64,000 nt of DNA, from NCBI RefSeq assembly GCF_963259705.1, contig NC_081844.1:25064294-25128293 (forward strand), written 5' to 3'. How positions within the stretch are numbered: the stretch's first letter is position 1; each line of letters begins with the position of its first letter. The stretch comes from Myotis daubentonii (Eukaryota; Chordata; Mammalia; Chiroptera; Vespertilionidae). The position numbers and the translations under genes are program-made. This document shows, piece after piece, positions 62,367 through 64,000 of the stretch. Under the pieces are notes generated by a model. It saw only the letters and a list, made by a program, of their open reading frames with translations, did no database searches and was not told where the DNA came from.

Positions 62367-63236
62367 TCACACACCTAATGAACTGCTGTTCTGTCCCCTG
62401 CAGAGATTTCCTTCCTTACCTGGAACCCGCCCCCTGGAATCAAGAGCCAGGTGAGTGACTCCAGCTGGGACCAGAAGGCAAGGTCCCTCCATTCATCCCA
62501 CCATCCACCCATTTCCCCACGCTCCCTGACCCATGCATGAAGCTCTCTAAGGCCTCATCTCCTTTCCCCAGAGTCTCTCCCACTTCTTTGAAAGAATTCA
62601 GGACCTGCTCAGAAACTTCAAGTCTGCCTCGGCCCAGGACACCATCCAGGTAAGGACAGGACCCAGGGGAGGCAGGTGGAGGCATCCCATAGAGACCAGA
62701 GGAAGCCTTGGTCTGAAAGGAGACCGACCCCAACACAATGGCGCCCTGTTCTGAGGCCCCGCTGTCCCAGGGTGGGTGGGAAGAGCAGTCCAAGTATTTG
62801 TACTCACTCTTAGACGCACTAACTAACACCTTTCCTCTTGTTCTGGCCGCTGAACTTGCATTGTCCTTGGTAGTCTTGACCAGGGATTGAACTCTGAGTG
62901 GCGGATTTCACTAGCAAAGACCCAGGGAATCCTATCAGTACCACCTTTGTCCCCAAATAGACAGGCTCTAGGGTCTGTTCTCAGAAGCTGAGTGGGCAGA
63001 ATCTTCCTGAAGCTTCTCTGGCACAAGATCCACTGGTTCTGTGTCCCCATCCCCCCAGGACATCATACAGGAGGTGGATAATCTGCTGGAGAACCCGGGG
63101 GACCTGGATACTCTGCCCCATTCAGAGCAGCACTGTGTGGCCACTAACCTGCTCACTGGCCAGGAGCACGTCCTGAGAGAGCTGAGCAAGGCCTTGCCCA
63201 ATGGGCCACTGACCTTCAGGACAGCTGCAGGAACAG
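35970..63236 (+). CDS. ADGRE2: Adhesion GPCR, EGF-TM7 family (ADGRE2/EMR2-like) with expanded EGF array; 3' part outside window
   Basis: This is the visible part of an adhesion GPCR: signal peptide, EGF1, calcium-binding EGF2, a tandem run of 17 intact EGF4-like exons, then the first three stalk exons. Joined exons total 3178 bases (1059 codons plus one base) with every junction phase-compatible and no stop. The N-terminal MGG start, the EGF1 order of cysteines and the stalk text ([20 protein letters not shown]) match ADGRE2 better than ADGRE5, recalled from the human proteins. Known family role: myeloid surface receptors that bind matrix glycosaminoglycans and sense mechanical pull through an autocleaved GAIN domain; that domain and the 7TM helices are not in the window. 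Human-type EGF3 and EGF5 exons are not seen. Exons are listed separately. The orthologue name is an inference; a bat-specific ADGRE paralogue is possible. Confidence 0.88.
36620..36810 (+). mobile_element. SPIN-type hAT, internally deleted, in intron 1
   Basis: It opens cagtggttctcaatctgtgg and closes gttgagaaccact. It lacks the central part found in the 14790 copy. A clean 8-bp duplication is not visible, so it may be older. Confidence 0.82.
36890..37116 (+). mobile_element. VES SINE in intron 1
   Basis: tRNA-like head (ggtttggctcagtggacaga, gttccattccggtcaag) with a CT-rich and A-rich tail. A 16-bp duplication flanks it: aagaaat(a/g)acatttgg at 36874-36889 and 37117-37132. Confidence 0.92.
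37133..39677 (+). other. Intron 1, largely unique sequence
   Basis: No exon or recognised complete mobile element is seen. There is a short (TTG)n/(ATT)n tract at about 37488-37528 and a long CT-rich stretch at about 38560-38910. Open frames here lack any family resemblance. Confidence 0.5.
39678..39728 (+). CDS. ADGRE2: ADGRE2-like exon 2, signal peptide core
   Basis: The exon lies between a ctctgttccag acceptor and a gtgagt donor and is 51 bases, phase 1 to phase 1. It encodes [18 protein letters not shown], a hydrophobic core followed by a polar stretch that should carry the signal-peptidase site. The layout matches the second half of the human signal peptide. Confidence 0.8.
39903..40028 (+). 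CDS. ADGRE2: ADGRE2-like exon 3, EGF-like domain 1
   Basis: A 126-base phase 1-1 exon behind a cccacag acceptor and before a gtacag donor. It encodes an atypical EGF domain with six cysteines: [11 protein letters not shown], then ACRCDPGF, then ETCE. The order and spacing equal human EGF1, which has no calcium-binding D-x-D-E start. In ADGRE5 this domain helps contact CD55. It is single copy, unlike the array exons. Confidence 0.85.
40217..40739 (-). mobile_element. Solo LTR in intron 3 of the ADGRE2-like gene
   Basis: The block starts TGTTGTATC and ends TGCTTCA, with gaac on both sides (40213-40216, 40740-40743), consistent with a 4-bp duplication. It holds tctttattgtg, an antisense polyadenylation signal. 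Confidence 0.6.
41048..41203 (+). CDS. ADGRE2: ADGRE2-like exon 4, calcium-binding EGF domain 2
   Basis: A 156-base phase 1-1 exon (52 codons) between attccag and gtaaga. It starts DIDEC, the calcium-binding EGF signature, has [10 protein letters not shown] (the Asp/Asn beta-hydroxylation pattern), and ends SENTCQ exactly as human EGF2 does. The next coding exon is 7.5 kb away, behind the Helitron and L1 insertions, and is an EGF4-type exon, so the human EGF3 exon has no counterpart here. Confidence 0.85.
41448..41655 (-). mobile_element. HeliBat Helitron 3' end fragment in intron 4
   Basis: It starts ctagaggcctagtgcatgaa, the reverse complement of a HeliBat 3' end with its terminal hairpin. 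The 5' part is missing. Sequence at about 41664-41740 resembles a degraded hAT-type repeat. Confidence 0.75.
42623..42847 (-). mobile_element. VES SINE inside the L1
   Basis: The minus-strand head has tRNA-like boxes and the plus strand ends ccactgagccaaactggtta. It is flanked by a perfect 13-bp duplication, cccaacactattt (42610-42622, 42848-42860). Confidence 0.92.
44857..46153 (+). mobile_element. HeliBat Helitron with internal minisatellite
   Basis: It starts TCCTATCTAATAAAAG after an A and ends GGGCCCCTAG before a T, with a hairpin just before the end. The interior (about 45340-46040) is a run of variant units built on GGCCTGGGCAGGGG. Same family as 19558-20756 and 22958-23618. It sits in L1 sequence, and no target duplication is seen, as expected for Helitrons. 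Confidence 0.92.
46836..47620 (-). pseudogene. L1 ORF1 remnant (intron 4 copy)
   Basis: Two minus-strand frames carry ORF1 text: the RNA-binding part with [10 protein letters not shown] and [13 protein letters not shown] (47144-47461), and the C-terminal part with [13 protein letters not shown] (about 47030-47123). Frameshifts separate them, so no ORF1 protein can be made. Confidence 0.75.
48687..48833 (+). pseudogene. Array unit 1: broken EGF exon
   Basis: This is a 147-base copy of the array exon with its reading frame open, but the first cysteine codon is serine (DVDESTSG), so one disulfide cannot form. Homology to the repeat unit starts only at the CAG just before it. The pyrimidine-rich acceptor tract is replaced by A-rich sequence next to the antisense L1. 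The donor is gtttgg. It is probably an exon remnant that is skipped; weak use cannot be ruled out. Confidence 0.7.
49395..49541 (+). CDS. ADGRE2: Array unit 2: calcium-binding EGF exon
   Basis: First intact exon of the array, 49 codons, phase 1-1, acceptor gtcctcag. The first base changes the usual D to E (EVDEC). Cysteines are all present. It has [14 protein letters not shown] rather than the usual [14 protein letters not shown], so the Asn-Asn-Thr glycosylation site is absent. The exon and its downstream intron resemble unit 7, which suggests a block duplication. Confidence 0.85.
50120..50266 (+). CDS. ADGRE2: Array unit 3: calcium-binding EGF exon
   Basis: An intact 49-codon exon with DVDEC, six cysteines and a PNNT sequon. 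It is unusual in having M for E before the fourth cysteine (SYMC). Its upstream intron is very close to that of unit 8, including GAGGGCTTATGTGCAGGGAA, so units 2-3 and 7-8 look like copies of one block. Confidence 0.86.
50838..50984 (+). CDS. ADGRE2: Array unit 4: divergent calcium-binding EGF exon
   Basis: This is the most diverged intact member. It begins DVNEC and has six cysteines, but carries [25 protein letters not shown] and YILC in place of the shared text. The sequon is lost. The frame and both splice sites are kept, so it is probably functional and older than, or less homogenised than, its neighbours. Downstream flank resembles that of unit 11. Confidence 0.84.
51589..51735 (+). 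CDS. ADGRE2: Array unit 5: calcium-binding EGF exon
   Basis: An intact exon with DVDEC, PNNT sequon and H for R in CRCHPGW. The upstream intron, with tgtactgggggtgtcctcgg, is nearly the same as that of unit 12. The downstream flank (tcttatttattttctcagg) is shared with units 9 and 15 only. Confidence 0.86.
52338..52484 (+). CDS. ADGRE2: Array unit 6: calcium-binding EGF exon
   Basis: An intact 49-codon exon starting DEDEC (V to E at the second residue) with SRQISC in the first loop and NTKGSYEC. It belongs to the PHNT class without the sequon. Its upstream and downstream introns resemble those around unit 10. Confidence 0.85.
53055..53201 (+). CDS. ADGRE2: Array unit 7: calcium-binding EGF exon
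   Basis: An intact exon with DVNEC and acceptor gtccacag. It ends PHNTTCE, so the sequon is re-created one residue later as N-T-T. The donor is gttcga, a variant of the array's usual gttcgg. Like unit 2 it has WKL, supporting shared ancestry. Confidence 0.85.
53777..53923 (+). CDS. ADGRE2: Array unit 8: calcium-binding EGF exon
   Basis: An intact exon with [14 protein letters not shown] and NYT in place of NNT, which still makes a sequon. Acceptor is gtcttcag and donor gttcag. The intron that follows is the shortest in the array because roughly 80 bases are missing from its middle; unit 13's intron lacks the same part. Confidence 0.85.
54420..54566 (+). CDS. ADGRE2: Array unit 9: calcium-binding EGF exon with weak acceptor
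   Basis: The exon is intact ([15 protein letters not shown], six cysteines, PNNT), but its acceptor reads gtcctgag rather than gtcctcag: position -3 is G, the least favoured base. The AG itself remains. Skipping of this exon would be expected more often than for its neighbours. Confidence 0.82.
55156..55302 (+). CDS. ADGRE2: Array unit 10: calcium-binding EGF exon
   Basis: An intact exon with DVDECTFGQ and NTESSYEC, where the usual glycine before SYEC is serine. It is PNGLHNT, so the sequon is absent. Its downstream intron is almost the same as that of unit 6. Confidence 0.85.
55874..56020 (+). CDS. ADGRE2: Array unit 11: calcium-binding EGF exon
   Basis: An intact exon with DVDEC and [12 protein letters not shown], where GS is VT. 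The sequon is present. Acceptor is gttctcag. The flank after the donor (tgagtcttcttaaaggcagc) is shared with unit 4, pairing blocks 4-5 and 11-12. Confidence 0.86.
56629..56775 (+). CDS. ADGRE2: Array unit 12: calcium-binding EGF exon
   Basis: An intact exon with DVDEC, CHCSPGW and PNDPHNT, so no sequon. Upstream sequence matches unit 5 and downstream sequence matches unit 6, so the unit looks like a crossover product between two array types. Confidence 0.85.
57368..57514 (+). CDS. ADGRE2: Array unit 13: calcium-binding EGF exon next to a SPIN insertion
   Basis: An intact exon with [15 protein letters not shown] and PNNT. Donor is gttcgc. A SPIN-type element sits only 24 bases after the exon end, beginning at 57539, so the intron's first bases are kept but its proximal part is displaced. 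Confidence 0.85.
57539..57747 (-). mobile_element. SPIN-type hAT element inside the EGF array
   Basis: Ends are cagtgattctcaacc and gttgagaaccgctg, the SPIN inverted repeats. It is flanked by a perfect 8-bp target duplication, ccataaat (57531-57538 and 57748-57755), which is also the array consensus at this site. The element is non-autonomous and shorter than the copy at 14790. Confidence 0.92.
58227..58373 (+). CDS. ADGRE2: Array unit 14: calcium-binding EGF exon
   Basis: An intact exon with [12 protein letters not shown] and [12 protein letters not shown], sequon present. Donor is gtttgg. The upstream intron matches that of unit 9, so 13-14 and 8-9 form another pair of blocks. Confidence 0.86.
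58936..59082 (+). CDS. ADGRE2: Array unit 15: calcium-binding EGF exon
   Basis: An intact exon with [12 protein letters not shown] and GWMPIPG (K to M). PHNT class. The flank after the donor matches units 5 and 9 and includes a long CA tract further on (about 59438-59487). Confidence 0.86.
59694..59840 (+). CDS. ADGRE2: Array unit 16: calcium-binding EGF exon
   Basis: An intact exon with [21 protein letters not shown] and PHHT, so no sequon. The acceptor is tttcttctcag. About 190 bases before this exon are almost identical to those before unit 17, marking the youngest duplication in the array. Confidence 0.86.
60394..60540 (+). CDS. ADGRE2: Array unit 17: EGF exon with an extra cysteine
   Basis: The exon is open and spliceable, with [12 protein letters not shown] and PHHT. 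CRCRPGW has become CRCCPGW, giving seven cysteines. An unpaired thiol could misfold the domain or pair with another chain. It is a near copy of unit 16. Confidence 0.82.
60885..61369 (-). mobile_element. Solo LTR between array units 17 and 18
   Basis: A 485-base block begins TG and ends CA, is absent from all other units, and has an antisense AATAAA-like site near 60948. The flanks gtttt and gcttt suit a 5-bp duplication with one change. No retroviral coding sequence is present. Confidence 0.65.
61619..61768 (+). CDS. ADGRE2: Array unit 18: last EGF exon, one codon longer
   Basis: The last array exon is 150 bases because GAA is duplicated before the donor (TGTGAAGAAG then gttcgg), giving VCEE. 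It reads [20 protein letters not shown] and CRSGW, with a PNNT sequon. The unit is 1.2 kb from unit 17 because a solo LTR lies between them. It joins the stalk exon at 62404 in phase 1. Confidence 0.85.
62147..62172 (+). repeat. 26-base poly-G run
   Basis: It lies in the intron between array unit 18 and stalk exon a. Runs this long can form quadruplexes and are also prone to sequencing error. Confidence 0.85.
62284..62363. repeat. (TC)n(AC)n microsatellite
   Basis: About 22 TC units run into about 17 AC units, ending 40 bases before the acceptor of stalk exon a. Confidence 0.9.
62404..62450 (+). CDS. ADGRE2: ADGRE2-like stalk exon a
   Basis: A 47-base exon, phase 1 to 0, between cccctgcag and gtgagt. 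It encodes [16 protein letters not shown], matching the human DMTFSTWTPPPGVHSQ that follows the last EGF of ADGRE2 and ADGRE5. It opens the serine- and threonine-rich stalk. Confidence 0.88.
62572..62649 (+). CDS. ADGRE2: ADGRE2-like stalk exon b
   Basis: A 78-base phase 0-0 exon between tttccccag and gtaagg. It encodes [20 protein letters not shown] and a further QDTIQ, matching human TLSRFFDKVQDLGRD and NTIQ in the same place. Confidence 0.88.
63059..63236 (+). CDS. ADGRE2: ADGRE2-like stalk exon c, GC donor
   Basis: A 178-base exon, phase 0 to 1, behind cccccccag-type sequence. It encodes [20 protein letters not shown] and continues QHCVATNLL and [11 protein letters not shown] to AAGT. 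The text agrees with human ADGRE2 (GDLETLP, QHCVASHLL, PAGTE) and less with ADGRE5. The expected end after ACAG meets gcaagt, a classic GC-AG donor; a GT donor four bases later would shift the phase. Confidence 0.86.
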
Positions 63237-63344
63237 GCAAGTAACACCGCCTGCCCCCAGGCTCTGCTCTGCCTGCTCCTCACCTCATTCCTCTTCCCAT
63301 CGCACTAGAGCTGAGTGATCACACTTGTACTGCTGCAACCTGTT

Positions 63345-63760
63345 GCAGCAAGGGTTCAGGAATCTGGAGAAGGGGCTGCAACGTAAATGGATAAACTAGA
63401 CAGGAAATATAGATTTGGAAAGCATTGGGGAAGCCAGCCGGAGACATCACCCTCTAGGGGAGCGGGTTCCTTCCCCGCCCCCCCACTCTGGACCCACAGC
63501 TTTTTATTCACACATTTTACCCTTTAGCAAAGTAGATATACATATCAAAGGTAAGGTTTGGTAAACAATAAAGGATTATCAGGTTAGGGGAATTGACCTC
63601 AACTGTTTGGCAGCAGGTAATAATATGCAGATCTTCAGCCCTGCTGAAGATGTCCATCAGCCTTCTGAACTTCTCCCATTTATTATGCTAACTACTGTTC
63701 TTAGCCTCCAGCATTGTACCTCCCTGTTATGCTCATAAACATATTAAAATATAAGATTAA
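63345..63760 (-). mobile_element. LTR-like repeat in the last visible intron
   Basis: Shares gggttcaggaatctggagaa and ctttttattcacacattt with 15835-16200. It follows the GC donor. 63760-64000 is AT-rich, and ends in old L1-like text (tttattgtggtaaatttcac). Confidence 0.5.
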
Positions 63761-64000
63761 AAGAAAATGAAAAAAATTATCAATACTACACATTTTCATT
63801 GTAATATAAATTATCAGCAGATGAAATAATTATAATAAATAATTTAAGATAAAATAGAAATGGCTTCAAAAGAAAACAAGTTATTAAATTTGGAAGAATA
63901 CAATTTAATATTACCTGATATTTAAGTTATTTGTTTTATTGTGGTAAATTTCACATAACATAAAATCCACCATTTTAATCAAAGTGTACAATTCAGTGAC

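Overview
This is a mammalian genomic window, almost certainly from a vespertilionid (vesper) bat. The evidence is its repeat content. It carries many HeliBat-type Helitrons (5' TC, 3' CTAG, a hairpin just before the 3' end), tRNA-derived VES SINEs, SPIN-type hAT elements with 8-bp target duplications, mariner-type elements, many solo LTRs, and long L1 copies. No prokaryotic or plant features are present.

Positions 1-35775 are intergenic and built mostly of transposable elements nested in one another. Two antisense L1 copies fill about 1-7570. A third fills about 24330-28500 and is interrupted by a SINE (itself split by a hAT), a solo LTR, a Tigger/mariner-like element and a Helitron end. A complete 2-kb HAL1 (half-L1) lies at 33649-35647 inside an LTR. 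I saw no host protein-coding exon in this part, although about 29.3-33.2 kb holds relatively unique, GC-richer sequence.

One host gene is visible, on the plus strand from 35970 past the right edge of the window. It is an adhesion G-protein-coupled receptor of the ADGRE (EGF-TM7) family and most resembles ADGRE2 (EMR2). Its exons, in order, are: two signal-peptide exons (35970-36009, 39678-39728); EGF1 (39903-40028); calcium-binding EGF2 (41048-41203); a large intron invaded by Helitrons and a nearly 7-kb L1; a tandem array of EGF exons (48687-61768); and three stalk exons (62404-62450, 62572-62649, 63059-63236). The GAIN domain and seven-helix region must lie beyond 64000.

The array is the striking feature. 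Eighteen copies of one roughly 720-bp exon-plus-intron unit sit in tandem, and 17 keep an open, phase 1-1 EGF exon of 49 or 50 codons. All resemble human EGF4, the module reported to bind chondroitin sulfate in ADGRE2 and ADGRE5. Human ADGRE2 and ADGRE5 have five EGF domains at most; this gene could encode 19. The visible coding part alone is 1059 codons. Because every array exon is symmetric, any subset can be included or skipped in frame. The array has a mosaic higher-order structure, very young duplications, a broken first unit, and two later insertions (a SPIN element and a solo LTR).
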